64,000 bases of DNA from a bacterium (GTDB lineage Bacteria > Bacillota > Bacilli > Lactobacillales > Streptococcaceae): NCBI GenBank assembly GCA_905221205.1, contig CAJNCG010000003.1, forward strand, positions 1 to 64,000, written 5' to 3'. Below, one piece after another: positions 1 to 10,505 of this stretch. The number at the start of each line of letters is the position of its first letter. Within the stretch, counting starts at the first letter, position 1. Below the pieces are notes generated by a model that made no database searches, was not told the origin of the DNA, and saw only the letters and a program-made list of their open reading frames with translations. The position numbers and the translations under genes are program-made.

Positions 1-140
1 TTGAATTTTCACTGTCAGTCTTATCCGGAGATTGAACAGTATTTATATTTTCATTGCTAGTCTTATCCGGAGATTGAGCAGCAGTTGAATTTTCACTGTC
101 AGTCTTATCCGGAGATTGAGCAGTATTTATATTTTCATCT
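1..140 (-). repeat. 42-bp tandem coding repeats (QSPDKT units)
   Basis: At least three tandem 14-codon units, each starting QSPDKT and alternating DSENSTAA and SNENINTV tails, are visible and continue beyond the left edge. They sit inside the surface-protein reading frame. Such low-complexity stalk repeats usually vary in copy number between strains. Confidence 0.8.
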
Positions 141-1840
141 ATTGGCTGGTTATTTGATAATGAATCTGTTGGTAATATATTAGCATCATTTTTTGACTTT
201 TCAACATTATTAATACCATGAATTGATAACGTTGACTCTTTTTCACTATTAATCGAATCTAGGGATGAAATTTCTCTTCTATTAGCTACTCTTAGAATCG
301 GAGAAGATTCTTTAGGTAAATTCTCAGAATTATACTCTGAAAAATTTTTGGCCTTATCATAAATAGCTAATCTACTTATCTCCCAGTCACCTGGGAAACT
401 ATTCTCATCTACTTGATATCTAAAAACCAACTGACCTTCTTTATTTAATTTTCCTGTTAATATTTCATACTTAGAAGGAGAAGACACTGGACGAATTGTC
501 AAGTAAGCTGAATCTAATTGTCTATTGTCGCTTGCCTCTACTATATAGGTTACAACATCATGTTCCGTAGCGCTTGTCTGATTTAACTTAATTGAAATTA
601 ATTTAGGCGCTTCTGTGTCTGGTTGAAGATTATTTGAAATAGTTAGAATCGGAGAAGATTCTTTAGGTAAATTCTCAGAATTATACTCTGAAATATTTTT
701 TGCCTTGTCATAAATAGCTAATCTACTTATCTCCCAGTCACCTGGGAAACTATTCTCATCTACTTGATATCTAAAAACCAACTGACCTTCTTTATTTAAT
801 TTTCCTGTTAATATTTCATACTTAGAAGGAGAAGACACTGGACGAATTGTCAAGTAAGCTAAATCTAATTGTCTATTATCGCTTGCCTCTACTGTATAGG
901 TTACAACATCATGTTCCGTAGCGCTTGTTTGATTTAACTTAATCGAAATTAATTTAGGCGCTTCTGTGTCTGGTTGAAGATTATTTGAGACATTATTTAA
1001 ACTTGATTCACCTACTTTCAATGGTTTACCATAAAGTGCCAAGGCATCTTCACCATATATATCTAAATAATTATCAGAGTCATCTCGTAAAATGATATCA
1101 TTTATTCTCCATATACCACTAGATAATTTTTCATCTACTTCTAAGGTAAAAGAGAAAGTACCATCTGAAGTTGGAGAATCTGCATATAATGCTTTAGTTT
1201 TTCCATTTTCATCATTTTTTAAAACAATTGTAGCTCTACTTAATTGTCCATTATCTTTTGCTTTTAGGGTGTAATTAACACGTTCACCTGACTTTACTTT
1301 TGTTTTATCCGAAGTTAGAGATATGAATTCCGGTGGGTCAACATCAACACGAGCATTATTAACTACCTTTAGAGGTGTACTATATAGTGCCAAGGCATCA
1401 TTACCATATATATCTAAATAATTATCAGAATTATCTCGTAAAATGATATCATTTATTCTCCACATACCACTAGATAATTTTTCATCTACTTCTAAGGTAA
1501 AAGAGAAAGTACCATCTGAAGTTGGAGAATCTGCATATAGTGCTTTTGTTTTTCCGTTCTCATCATTTTTTAAAACAATTGTAGCTCTACTTAATTGTCC
1601 ATTGTCTTTTGCTTTTAGGGTGTAACTAACACGTTCACCTGACTTTACTTCTGTCTTATCTGAAACTAGAGATACAAATTCAGGTGGGTCAACATCAACT
1701 GTAGTATTAATTAAATTTTCCGTTACACCCGAATAGTTATTATTCTCTTCAGCTTGAGCTTTTTCACATAAAGTTGCTCCACATATTAATAAACCTGTCA
1801 AACTAACTTTGGTAATTTTATTCCAACTAATATATTTCAT
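1..1840 (-). CDS. Repeat-rich secreted surface protein, 5' part (C-terminus outside window)
   Basis: The ORF starts with ATG at 1840 behind a GGAGAT ribosome site and stays open to base 1, so about 613 residues are visible and the end is missing. A signal peptide is clear: Lys near the start, a hydrophobic stretch, then a likely cleavage after AQA (about residue 30). Next come two nearly identical ~115-residue modules (VDPPEF... start; 1355-1699 and 1012-1350), then two nearly identical ~117-residue modules (DTEAPKLIS start; about 640-975 and 283-617). Both look like beta-rich Ig-like extracellular repeats. After a short linker, a Ser/Asp/Asn-rich tract of 14-residue units (QSPDKT core) begins. 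An LPXTG or choline-binding end would lie off the left edge. The family name is not certain; wall attachment is inferred from the architecture. Confidence 0.8.
   Translation of the reverse strand, partial: MKYISWNKITKVSLTGLLICGATLCEKAQAEENNNYSGVTENLINTTVDVDPPEFVSLVSDKTEVKSGERVSYTLKAKDNGQLSRATIVLKNDENGKTKALYADSPTSDGTFSFTLEVDEKLSSGMWRINDIILRDNSDNYLDIYGNDALALYSTPLKVVNNARVDVDPPEFISLTSDKTKVKSGERVNYTLKAKDNGQLSRATIVLKNDENGKTKALYADSPTSDGTFSFTLEVDEKLSSGIWRINDIILRDDSDNYLDIYGEDALALYGKPLKVGESSLNNVSNNLQPDTEAPKLISIKLNQTSATEHDVVTYTVEASDNRQLDLAYLTIRPVSSPSKYEILTGKLNKEGQLVFRYQVDENSFPGDWEISRLAIYDKAKNISEYNSENLPKESSPILTISNNLQPDTEAPKLISIKLNQTSATEHDVVTYIVEASDNRQLDSAYLTIRPVSSPSKYEILTGKLNKEGQLVFRYQVDENSFPGDWEISRLAIYDKAKNFSEYNSENLPKESSPILRVANRREISSLDSINSEKESTLSIHGINNVEKSKNDANILPTDSLSNNQPIDENINTAQSPDKTDSENSTAAQSPDKTSNENINTVQSPDKTDSENS
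283..975 (-). repeat. Two-copy intragenic domain duplication (DTEAP module)
   Basis: Two copies (about 640-975 and 283-617) are almost identical at the nucleotide level, including the shared stretch beginning ttagaatcggagaagattc. The few substitutions suggest recent duplication or gene conversion. Confidence 0.85.
1012..1699 (-). repeat. Two-copy intragenic domain duplication (VDPPEF module)
   Basis: Two copies (about 1355-1699 and 1012-1350) are near-identical over some 340 bp each. This is a different module type from the DTEAP pair that follows it, so the protein is organised as A-A-B-B. Confidence 0.85.
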
Positions 1841-1873
1841 AAATATATCTCCACATTTTTAAAAATTAAAATA

Positions 1874-3157
1874 TTAGATTAAGCCTTCCAAGAGACCCTT
1901 CATAAAGTTTTCTGAGTTAAACTCTCCAATATCATCGATTTTTTCACCAAAACCAATCAATTTTACAGGAATATTGAGTTCTTCACGGATTGCTAGAACA
2001 ACACCTCCTCGAGCAGTTCCATCAATCTTAGTCAAGACTATTCCAGTTAATGGCGTGATTTTCGAAAATTCTTTGGCCTGTACCAGGGCGTTTTGACCAG
2101 TTGATGCATCAAGAGCCAAGAAGGTTTCATGTGGTGCTTCTGGTACAACACGTTTGATAATACGACCAATCTTTTCCAACTCAGCCATGAGGTTATCCTT
2201 ATTTTGCAGACGACCAGCGGTGTCAATCATAAGAATATCGATACCTTCAGCTACAGCACGTTCCATGCCATCAAAGACTACACTAGCTGGGTCAGCTTTT
2301 TCAGGTCCAGTCACAACTGGAACGTCCACACGACGGCCCCATTCAGCAAGCTGGGCTACTGCGCCTGCACGGAAGGTATCTGCCGCAACTAGCATAACCT
2401 TCTTACCTGCTTGTTTGTAGCGGTGGGCTAGTTTCCCGATAGAAGTTGTTTTCCCAACACCATTAACACCAACAAAGAGCATGACTGTCAAGTCATCTTG
2501 GAAGTGGATTCTTTCATCGTAGTTGCCATCCTTTTCATAAAGCTCAACCAATTTCTCAATGATGACACGGCGAAGTACATCAGGTTTCTTGGCGTTTTCA
2601 AGCTTGGCTTCGTAGCGTAGCTCCTCTGTTAAGTTAGATGCAACCTGGACACCAACGTCACTCATGATCAGTAATTCTTCCAGTTCCTCGAAAAATTCTT
2701 CGTCAACAGAGCGAAAGTTAGCAAAGAAGGCGTTCAAGCGAGCACCGAAGCCTGTACGAGTTTTCTTAAGACTACGGTCATATTTTTCCTGAACAGTTTC
2801 TTCTACCTGAGACCTTTCTGGTTCAAGAACCTCAGAACTATTTTCTTCGACAGTCTCTAGAAACTCAGGATTCTCTTCCTCTGAGACTTCTTCTGAGTTT
2901 GGTAATTCTTCTATTTCTTCTTGATGAACCTCAACAACTGGCTCTGAATTATAATTTTCTTCAACTGTGTCTGGGATTTCCTCTTCTTCAAGCACAGCTT
3001 CTTCAGCAACTTCCGCTTCTTCTTGAGGAAGTTCCTCAGCTTCTGTAAGGGCAGGCTCAACATCTTCAGACAAATCAAGATTTTCCAGAGCTTCTTTTAC
3101 AACTTCTTCGATTTTAGGTTCTTCTTTTTTTCCGAATAGACGGTCAAATAATCCCAT
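1874..3157 (-). CDS. ftsY: Signal recognition particle receptor FtsY
   Basis: 427 residues. FtsY docks SRP-ribosome complexes at the membrane and hydrolyses GTP jointly with Ffh. An acidic, Glu-rich A domain occupies residues ~10-125, followed by the helical N domain (~130-215) and the G domain. G-domain motifs are the P-loop GVNGVGKTT (230-238), DTFRAGAV (260-267), DTAGR (312-316) and TKIDG (about 376-380). It is the last gene of the rnc-smc-HAD-HAD-ftsY cluster, 3 nt after the preceding gene. Its partner ffh is in this window at 44463-46034. Confidence 0.98.
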   Translation of the reverse strand: MGLFDRLFGKKEEPKIEEVVKEALENLDLSEDVEPALTEAEELPQEEAEVAEEAVLEEEEIPDTVEENYNSEPVVEVHQEEIEELPNSEEVSEEENPEFLETVEENSSEVLEPERSQVEETVQEKYDRSLKKTRTGFGARLNAFFANFRSVDEEFFEELEELLIMSDVGVQVASNLTEELRYEAKLENAKKPDVLRRVIIEKLVELYEKDGNYDERIHFQDDLTVMLFVGVNGVGKTTSIGKLAHRYKQAGKKVMLVAADTFRAGAVAQLAEWGRRVDVPVVTGPEKADPASVVFDGMERAVAEGIDILMIDTAGRLQNKDNLMAELEKIGRIIKRVVPEAPHETFLALDASTGQNALVQAKEFSKITPLTGIVLTKIDGTARGGVVLAIREELNIPVKLIGFGEKIDDIGEFNSENFMKGLLEGLI

Positions 3158-3160
3158 ATC

Positions 3161-3979
3161 TTAGTTCTCCTTTAGCACATATTCTTCGATAGCCCAGGCG
3201 ACAGCTTCCTCATCATTGGTCATTGGAGTTACCACATTTGCGACTGCCTTGACTTCAGGAACAGCGTTTTGCATGGCAACACCGAGCCCTGCCCACTCAA
3301 TCATAGAAAGGTCATTAGCCTCATCACCACATGCCATAACTTGGCTTTGGTCGATTCCAAGATGGCTGATTAGTTTTGCCAAACCTGTTGCTTTATGAAC
3401 ATTCTTTGGTGACCACTCTAGCAACATTTCACGTGATTTAAAGATTTCATATTGGTCAAACAATTCTGGAGAGATCTTTTGAATGGCTGCATCCAAGGGT
3501 TCTTGAGCAAAGGCAGTCACGCACTTATTGTAAGTCATCTGACTAGATAAGTCTTCAAAGTCCACTGGAACAAAAGTCAAAGCTGGATTGAATTTGGCAT
3601 AAAGACTTTCTTGGTCCGATTGGATTTGATAAACAGTTCCTTCTGAGATAGCATCAAGAGGCAGTGATAATTTCTCTGTTTCCTCATACAAGCGTGTCAC
3701 ATCATCATATGAAAAAACTGTCTTATCAAGAATTTCACCTGTATTTTTCTGAACCAAACCACCATTAAAGGTAATCGTATACTCATCTTCATGACCATCA
3801 GTCCCTAATTCTTTGAGGAAGAAATCCATGGCTTTTAAGGGACGACCAGTTGTCAATACGACCTTGATACCACGATCACGCGCAGCTTTCAAGGTTGCCT
3901 TGGTACGATCCGTCAGCCTTTTATCAGTAGTCAACAAGGTCCCATCCAAGTCCAATGCAATCAATTTTATATCTGCCAT
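3161..3979 (-). CDS. Cof-type HAD phosphatase
   Basis: 272 residues, Cof/YidA-like HAD superfamily. Motif I is DLDGTLL (nucleophile Asp10, Asp12), motif II lies in VVLTTGRP, and the C-terminal motif is GDEANDLSM, which binds Mg. These enzymes dephosphorylate small sugar phosphates, FMN-like substrates or PLP; the substrate cannot be told from sequence. Its start overlaps the stop of the upstream HAD gene (TAATG), implying translational coupling. Confidence 0.93.
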   Translation of the reverse strand: MADIKLIALDLDGTLLTTDKRLTDRTKATLKAARDRGIKVVLTTGRPLKAMDFFLKELGTDGHEDEYTITFNGGLVQKNTGEILDKTVFSYDDVTRLYEETEKLSLPLDAISEGTVYQIQSDQESLYAKFNPALTFVPVDFEDLSSQMTYNKCVTAFAQEPLDAAIQKISPELFDQYEIFKSREMLLEWSPKNVHKATGLAKLISHLGIDQSQVMACGDEANDLSMIEWAGLGVAMQNAVPEVKAVANVVTPMTNDEEAVAWAIEEYVLKEN

Positions 3980-4773
3980 TATAAGCCCTCCATATAAGCT
4001 ATAACCGACTGGTCCTTATGGTGACCAATCACAGTCTTTGCTAATTCTAAAATTTCTGGTCGTGCATTTTCAGGAGCTACAGGATGTCCCACAACCTGCA
4101 TCATATGCAAGTCATTTAGATTGTCTCCAAAAGCCATAACCTGATCCATTGTGATACCAAGTTTTTTAGCTAATTCAACAATAGCCACACCCTTATCAAC
4201 ATAGTCCAGAACAATATCAATAGATTCAAAGCCAGTTGTCATGGCCTTAACACCAGGAACATGTTCATTAACCCAAGCTTCCCCAGCTTCCAGCGTTTCT
4301 TCTGTGAAGTTGGTTGTAAATTTGAAAATGTCATCTGTGATATCTTCCAAACTTGCTACTTTTTGGATATTTTCATTATAATGCTGGCTCTCTTTCAAAT
4401 AGATCGCATCAACCGTATCTAGCACATAAGAACCCTTCTTACCCGTCAAAAGCAATTTATTGACATCTACGTAAGGTGAAGTTTGCAGCTTTTCAAAAGT
4501 CGTTAGATAAAAGTCACGAGACATGGTCGCTTCATACAAGTCCTGACCTTGATACTCTACTAAACTGCCATTTTCCGCGATGAAAATAATGTCATCACGA
4601 ACATCAGCAAATAATTTTTCTAAGGATAGAAATCCGCGCCCCGAAGCCACCGCAAAGTAAATCCTTTTTTCCTTATAGGAAGCCAAGAGAGACTTGAGGC
4701 GGTTCATATCAAAACGCCCGTTTCCATCTAGAAAAGTTCCGTCCATATCTGTTGCTACTAGTTTAATTGTCAT
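3979..4773 (-). CDS. Cof-type HAD phosphatase
   Basis: 264 residues, second HAD phosphatase in the cluster. Motif I is DMDGTFLD (Asp9/Asp11), motif II is VASGRG, and the metal site is GDNLNDLHM. It is clearly diverged from its downstream neighbour, so this is an old pair rather than a recent duplication. Its ATG overlaps the smc stop by 4 nt, so the two are probably translationally coupled. The substrate is unknown. Confidence 0.93.
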   Translation of the reverse strand: MTIKLVATDMDGTFLDGNGRFDMNRLKSLLASYKEKRIYFAVASGRGFLSLEKLFADVRDDIIFIAENGSLVEYQGQDLYEATMSRDFYLTTFEKLQTSPYVDVNKLLLTGKKGSYVLDTVDAIYLKESQHYNENIQKVASLEDITDDIFKFTTNFTEETLEAGEAWVNEHVPGVKAMTTGFESIDIVLDYVDKGVAIVELAKKLGITMDQVMAFGDNLNDLHMMQVVGHPVAPENARPEILELAKTVIGHHKDQSVIAYMEGL

Positions 4774-7700
4774 CCTTCAATACTTTCTAAATCTTTTAAC
4801 TTCACCGAAACAATTTTTGAGACACCTGATTCTTGCATAGTCACTCCATAGATAGAATCAGCCGCTGCCATGGTTCCCTTACGGTGGGTCACAACGATAA
4901 ACTGGCTGTCCTTGTCAAAGCGGTTGAGGTAATCCCCAAAACGCTTAACATTAGCTTCATCTAGTGCAGCCTCTACCTCATCCAAGATGACAAATGGGAT
5001 AGTCTTAACTCGAATGATAGAGAAAAGCAAAGCTAGAGCTGACAGAGCTTTTTCACCACCACTCATGAGGTTAAGCGACTGGATTTTCTTACCTGGAGGT
5101 TGAACAGAAATCTCCACACCAGCTGTTAAAAGGTCTCCCTCAGTCAATATCAAGTCTGCCTGACCTCCACCAAACATCTGCTTGAAGGTCACTTTAAAGG
5201 ACTCACGAATGGCTTCAAAGGTTGATTTAAAGCGTTCCTTGACCTCATCATTCATCTCTGTGATAGTCTCAAGGAGCAGGTTTTTCGCCGACAAAATGTC
5301 ATCTCGCTGGCTATTCAAGAAATCCAGACGGCTGTGAACTTCTTCGTACTGGTCAATAGCATCCAAATTGACAGGACCCAGTGAGCGAATAGCCTTCTCT
5401 AAGTCCTGCACCTCTTGCTCTGCCAGATTGAGATTTTCCAACTCATGCGCATTTTCTAAAGCTTCAGTATAGCTAATCTGATATTGGTCTGTTAATTGAC
5501 TTTGTAGATGGCGCAAGCGCTCGCTGACCTTTTCTTTCTTGGCTTCAGCACGTGTTTGCTTGCGAATCCACTCTTCATTCTGCTGGCGAGCCTGATCCAA
5601 ATGACTAGCAATATCATCCAGTTGCCCTTCAATATCATCCAACTCAAACTGCTTGCGAATCAAACCTTGTTGGAGGTTTGTTTTCTGCATTTTGGCTTCT
5701 TCGGCCTGTTGACTGAGCAAATCCGTATCAACTTTCTCAAGATTGTCAACCTTTTCTTGAAGAAGGCGCTGGATTTCCTCTTGCTCGATATCCAAATTGT
5801 CCAATTCCTTGCCTAAACGCTCAATATCAACCACTTCATAACGTTTTTGCCCTTGCAGTTCTGTCTTAAGCAAACGAGCTTGCGCTACCTCTTCCTGCAA
5901 GTTCTGATAACGTTCTTGGATGGCATTTTTGTTAGACTTAATCTCTTCAATCTCAGCTTCCAGATTTTGCTTGTCACTGGCGATAGTATCAAGGCGCGCT
6001 TGGCATTTTTCCTTATCTGCTTGCCAATCTCCGTCAGAAAGACGATCTAATTCCTCTTCTTGGAGCTTCCAAAGAGTTTCTAGCTCTTCAACTTGCTGAC
6101 TGGTCTGCTGATAAGCGAGGGACAAGCCTTGCTCCTGAATACGAGCCTGCTCACCCTGAGATTTGATGGCTTCTAATGATTCGGTCAATCTAGCCATCTC
6201 ATCTTGTAAGTTCTTCAAAGTCTCCTCTTCTGAACGCAAGCTTGCTTCTTCTTCAGCAATTTCTTTTTGTAATTGCTCCAGTTCTGGCTTGATGAAAATA
6301 CTGTTATTCTGACGATTGGCTCCACCTGCATAGGAACCACCTGTGCGCAACTCTGTCCCGTCCAATGTTACCATACGAACCTGATAACGAACCTGGTGAG
6401 CTGCTGCACGCGCATGTTCTACGGTATCAAATATAGCCGTCGTAGCTAGCAAGTTCTTGAAAATGGCTTCCAGTCTAGTATCAAATGTCACCAACTCATC
6501 TGCCATGCCCAGAAATCCTGAGCTTGTAGCAATTGTAGCTTGGTTCTGACTAGAAATCGTACGCGCCTTAATAGTAGTCAAAGGAAGGAAAGTCGCACGA
6601 CCGGCTCTGTTGCGCTTGAGGAAATCAATAGCCTTAGTAGCTGCGTTCTCATCTTCTACGATGATGTGCTGACTGCTTGCACCAAGCGCAATCTCTAGAG
6701 CAGTTTGATAATGCACATCAAAGGTCAGGTGCTCACTAACAGCACCAATAATTCCACCAAGGCGGGCTTTTTCTTGGAGAACACTCTTAACACCTGCATA
6801 AAAGTTACTATGATTTCTAAGGATATTTTCCAAACTCTGAGCTTTGGCCTGCTTGTTTTTGAGACTGTCCAGACGGTCAAAGAGTTGACTTTGTTGAGCT
6901 TGATAGGAAGTTTTCTGCTCCTCTTGGTCCTTGGCAATAGCTTGGTAGTCGGCCAATAATTTCCGAACATGCTCCTTGGCAATTTCAAGCTCGTCTTTTT
7001 GCTGACTAGCCTTCTCTTTAGTTGTAGCCAGCTGTTCTTTCAGTTTTTCTAGTTGATCTGCTTGTTTTTGAGAAAGCTGACGACTATTTTCCAACTCGTT
7101 TTCGATACGGGTCAGCTGGTTTGAGACATCTGCTTCTTCTTGTAAAAGAGCTACAAAGCGTTCACGCAGGAGCTCAATCATCTGATCAGGATCATCTGAA
7201 AAAGCTAGCAATTCAGCTTCTAAACGATTGAGTTTTTGATTATTTTGGACTAGATTTTCCTCTAACAGAGTTAATGAGCTTTCTTTATCAGATTTTTCTT
7301 GGCTGAGTATATTTCTCTTATCCTCCAAAGTAGCCAAACGAGCTTGTGCTTCCTGTTGATTCAGGGCTACTTGCTCAGATTCTAATTTCGATAGGGCTAA
7401 TTTTCTCTCTAAATCACTAATCAGACTGGTCAAGTCCATCAAACTGCCCTGATCTTTGGCCATTTCAGCCTGTAAATCTTGGCGTTGCTTTTTAAGAGTA
7501 TGATTTTCTTCCTCTAATTTTTCACGCTTTTGGTAATAGCTCGTCAATAGTTCTTGAACCTGTGCTAACTCTTCTTCTGTCGACTCTAGTTCAGCCTTAT
7601 TATCCTTGATTTGAGAAACAAGGACATCCAAGTAAATAGCCTTGCGTTGGCCTTCCAAGTCTAGAAACTTACGAGCATTTTCAGCTTGCTTCTCAAGAGG

Positions 7701-8309
7701 TTTGATTTGATTATCCAACTCGTAGATAATATCTTCCAGACGATCCAGATTATCCTGAGTTTGTTGCAGTTTACTCTCAGTTTCTTTTCGACGAGTCTTG
7801 TATTTTAAAACTCCAGCAGCTTCTTCAAAAATAGCTCGGCGTTCCTCAGGCTTGGAGTTGAAAATCTCCTCAACCTTCCCTTGGGAAATGATAGAGAAGG
7901 AATCTCGTCCCAAACCTGTATCCAAGAAAAGATCATGAATATCACGCAGACGGACTTTCTTTCCGTCAATCTTGTATTCGCTATCTCCACTACGATAGAT
8001 ATGGCGTTCTACCCTGATTTCTTGTCCTGCATCCTTGATAAATCCGTCATGATTATCCAGAGTCACAACTACAGAAGCATAATTGAGAGGTTTGCGACTT
8101 TCGGTCCCAGCAAAGATAACATCCGGCATCTTGCCACCACGGAGACTCTTGACACTTGACTCCCCCAAGGCCCAACGCAGACTTTCTGTAATATTCGACT
8201 TTCCAGATCCATTGGGTCCAACAACTGCCGTCACACCTTGGTCAAAGACAACCTTGGTCTTATCAGCAAAAGACTTGAATCCCTGAATTTCAATTTCCTT
8301 TAAATACAT
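4770..8309 (-). CDS. smc: Chromosome segregation ATPase SMC
   Basis: 1179 residues, normal length for bacterial SMC. The N-terminal head has Walker [10 protein letters not shown] (31-39). Long coiled coils flank a hinge at roughly 500-680. The C-terminal head has the ABC signature MSGGEKAL and Walker [17 protein letters not shown] with ScpAB forms the condensin that organises the nucleoid. The start overlaps the end of rnc by 10 nt, an arrangement typical of streptococci. Confidence 0.98.
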
Positions 8310-8998
8310 GAATCCAGCCCTTTCTCAACGGCATTTTTTGCAGCTTCCTGCTCTGCTAGTTTCTTAGAACGACCTTGACCTTGACCAATGCTCTTACCTT
8401 CGACAAGAACTTCTACATCAAAAACCTTATCGTGGGCAGGACCCGTTTCAGAAATTACCTGATAACGAATAGCCACATCCCCATTGACCTGAAGCAACTC
8501 TTGGAGATGGGTTTTGTAGTCTGTAATCATCTCAAATTCGCCTGCTTCAACCTTAGGAATCATGACTTGATAGATAAATTCCTTGACTTTGGCCACATCC
8601 TTGTCCAAAAGGAGGGCACCAAGAAAGGCCTCAAAGGCATCACCAAGAATGGTATCACGATTGCGACCACCAGATTTTTCTTCCCCCTTACCCAGCTTGA
8701 TAAACTGATCAAACTGACAATCACGCGCAAAACCAGCTAAACTCTCCTCGCGGACAATCATGGCACGGAGTTTAGACAAGTCACCCTCAGGCTTTTTAGG
8801 ATATTTTTTATACAGATATTCTGAAATCAATAACTGTAGAACAGCGTCTCCTAAAAATTCCAAGCGTTCATTGTGTGAAATTTTTAAGAGGCGGTGCTCA
8901 TTGGCATAACTCGTATGAGTAAAGGCAGTCTCCAGTAAATTTTTGTCTGCAAATTCGATTGCAAAATGGTTTTTAAGTACAGTTTGTAATTCTTTCAT
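8300..8998 (-). CDS. rnc: Ribonuclease III
   Basis: 232 residues. RNase III cleaves double-stranded RNA in rRNA and mRNA maturation. The signature [11 protein letters not shown] is at about 43-53, the second acidic cluster is [14 protein letters not shown], and a dsRNA-binding domain fills the last ~70 residues (KTHLQELLQ ... [12 protein letters not shown]). It is the first gene of the operon that continues through smc to ftsY. A sigma-A promoter lies just upstream (-10 TATAAT). Confidence 0.98.
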
Positions 8999-9032
8999 AC
9001 CAACCTCTTTCTAACTGATAACAGTCCTTTTT

Positions 9033-9061
9033 ATTATATCAAAAAAAGCCCCCTGAGTCAC
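9033..9061 (-). promoter_or_regulatory. Sigma-A promoter of the rnc-smc-ftsY operon
   Basis: On the minus strand, -35 GTGACT (9056-9061) is separated by 17 nt from a perfect -10 TATAAT (9033-9038), about 35 nt before the rnc start. The -35 is only a partial match. Confidence 0.6.
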
Positions 9062-9142
9062 TCTAAAATGGGACTGGAAAGCATTTGCGCATTCTTTAAA
9101 ATGAGATTTTCAGCTTTTAGGTTAAACATTGGCCAGAATAAA

Positions 9143-9171
9143 GAAAAAAGCCCTATTAAAGACTTTTTTTA
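9143..9171 (-). terminator. Terminator downstream of tRNA-Arg(CCG)
   Basis: Minus-strand hairpin with arms AAAAAGTC and GGGCTTTTT, loop TTTAATA, then a T-rich tail. It lies just beyond the tRNA 3' end. Confidence 0.6.
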
Positions 9172-9182
9172 GGATGTTTACA

Positions 9183-9254
9183 TCCACCCTGAGGGAATCG
9201 AACCCCCATCTCAAGAACCGGAATCTTACGTGATATCCATTACACTAAGGGTGG
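9183..9254 (-). tRNA. tRNA-Arg (anticodon CCG)
   Basis: 72 nt read on the minus strand. Acceptor arms are CCACCCT and AGGGTGG. The anticodon stem TAAGA/TCTTG encloses the loop TTCCGGT, giving anticodon CCG, which reads CGG. The T-arm contains GGTTCGATTCC. The discriminator is A and CCA is not encoded. A strong promoter lies just upstream. Confidence 0.95.
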
Positions 9255-9265
9255 AAACTTGTTTT

Positions 9266-9294
9266 ATTATAACAGAAATTTGCTCTAATAACAA
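9266..9294 (-). promoter_or_regulatory. Promoter of tRNA-Arg(CCG)
   Basis: -35 TTGTTA (9289-9294), 17-nt spacer and a perfect -10 TATAAT (9266-9271) on the minus strand, about 12 nt before the tRNA 5' end. Confidence 0.75.
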
Positions 9295-9320
9295 GTTTTT
9301 TTCTAGACAGATAGCCCGTC

Positions 9321-10307
9321 TTAGTGGGAAGCATCCCCATTCCAGATTGAGTTTTTCACGATAACATAATCAACGTGTTTAAGGTCAGCAACCTGACGTC
9401 CACCTGCATAAGAAATAGCACTTTGAAGGTCTTGTTCCATCTCAGTTAAAGTGTCTTGCAGATGACCTTTAGCAGGAAGCAAGATACGTTTGCCTTCCAC
9501 ATTTTTGTAAGCACCTTTTTGATATTGTGAGGCTGAACCGTAATATTCTTTGAAATGTTCACCATCAACTTCAATCGTTTTCCCTGGACTTTCGATGTGT
9601 CCTGCAAAGAGAGAACCAATCATGACCATGCTAGCACCGAAGCGGATAGACTTGGCAATATCGCCATGAGTACGAATCCCTCCATCAGCGATAATCGGTT
9701 TACGTGCAGCCTTGGCACACCAGCGTAGAGCAGCCAACTGCCAACCACCTGTACCGAACCCAGTCTTAACCTTGGTAATACAAACCTTACCAGGACCAAT
9801 TCCGACCTTAGTAGCATCCGCACCAGCATTTTCCAATTCACGCACAGCTTCTGGTGTTCCCACATTTCCAGCAATGACAAAGGTATCTGGCAATTCTTTT
9901 TTGATGTGTTGAATCATAGAAATCACGCTATCCGCATGACCGTGGGCAATGTCAATCGTGATGTATTCCGGAGCATCAGCCTTGAGCTGGCTAACAAAAT
10001 CATACTCATAGTCTTTAACACCAACAGAGATAGAAGCAATAAGCCCTTGATCGTGCATTCGTTTAATAAAAGGAATACGTCCAGCCTCATCAAAACGGTG
10101 CATAATGTAGAAGTAACCACCTTTAGCCAGTTGCTCTGCTACATTTTCATCCAAAATCGTCTGCATATTAGCTGGCACAACTGGTAGTTTAAAGGTGTGC
10201 TTTCCTAGAGTGACACTTGTATCAGCTTCTGCACGGCTTTTAATGACACATTTATTTGGAATCAATTGAATATCTTCGTAATCAAAAATTGGAAATTCAT
10301 TTAACAT
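9321..10307 (-). CDS. guaC: GMP reductase
   Basis: 328 residues. GuaC reduces GMP to IMP with NADPH, allowing guanine nucleotides to be converted to adenine nucleotides. It is an IMPDH-like TIM barrel without CBS domains. The catalytic Cys176 lies in GPGKVCITK, and a DGGIRTHGD phosphate-binding loop follows. The length fits the short Firmicute GuaC class. It is preceded by a canonical promoter and a ~70-nt leader and appears monocistronic. The ribosome site is weak. Confidence 0.96.
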   Translation of the reverse strand: MLNEFPIFDYEDIQLIPNKCVIKSRAEADTSVTLGKHTFKLPVVPANMQTILDENVAEQLAKGGYFYIMHRFDEAGRIPFIKRMHDQGLIASISVGVKDYEYDFVSQLKADAPEYITIDIAHGHADSVISMIQHIKKELPDTFVIAGNVGTPEAVRELENAGADATKVGIGPGKVCITKVKTGFGTGGWQLAALRWCAKAARKPIIADGGIRTHGDIAKSIRFGASMVMIGSLFAGHIESPGKTIEVDGEHFKEYYGSASQYQKGAYKNVEGKRILLPAKGHLQDTLTEMEQDLQSAISYAGGRQVADLKHVDYVIVKNSIWNGDASH

Positions 10308-10384
10308 ATCGATGTCTCGTTTCTTTTGTAATGACCTACCTATGCTTGCGCATCTCTACGCCTTTTCCGACGTTTCCTTAATTC

Positions 10385-10413
10385 ATTATAAACTAAAGTA
10401 CAGATTTTGTCAA
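10385..10413 (-). promoter_or_regulatory. guaC promoter
   Basis: Minus strand: -35 TTGACA (10408-10413), spacer of exactly 17 nt, -10 TATAAT (10385-10390). This is a consensus sigma-A promoter. The ~70-nt untranslated leader that follows has small hairpins but matches no riboswitch I recognise. Confidence 0.85.
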
Positions 10414-10462
10414 ATAATTTTATAAATTAAAATATAATGTTCGGATTTTTCTTGCGTAAATA

Positions 10463-10493
10463 GAAAAAAGAGGGGAAATTATTTTCTCCCCAC
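10463..10493 (-). terminator. Terminator after the YrdC-like gene
   Basis: Minus-strand hairpin GGGGAGAAA / TTTCCCC followed by TCTTTTTT. It closes the transcription unit containing the Sua5/YrdC-like gene and probably the leu operon. Confidence 0.85.
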
Positions 10494-10505
10494 TTCTTCT
10501 ACATT

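Noticed and set aside
1..140. Tandem repeats resembling a CRISPR array
   Set aside because: Units are in-frame, contiguous 42-bp coding repeats with no unique spacers.
1092..1625. Two nearly identical 60-codon plus-strand ORFs
   Set aside because: They are antisense shadows of the duplicated A modules of the minus-strand surface protein, and have no ribosome site.
5508..8286. Several plus-strand ORFs of 60-100 codons across smc
   Set aside because: They arise opposite the SMC frame, lack ribosome sites and follow no codon bias of their own.
10308..10384. Possible purine riboswitch before guaC
   Set aside because: The ~70-nt leader has small hairpins but neither conserved core nor terminator of known purine aptamers.
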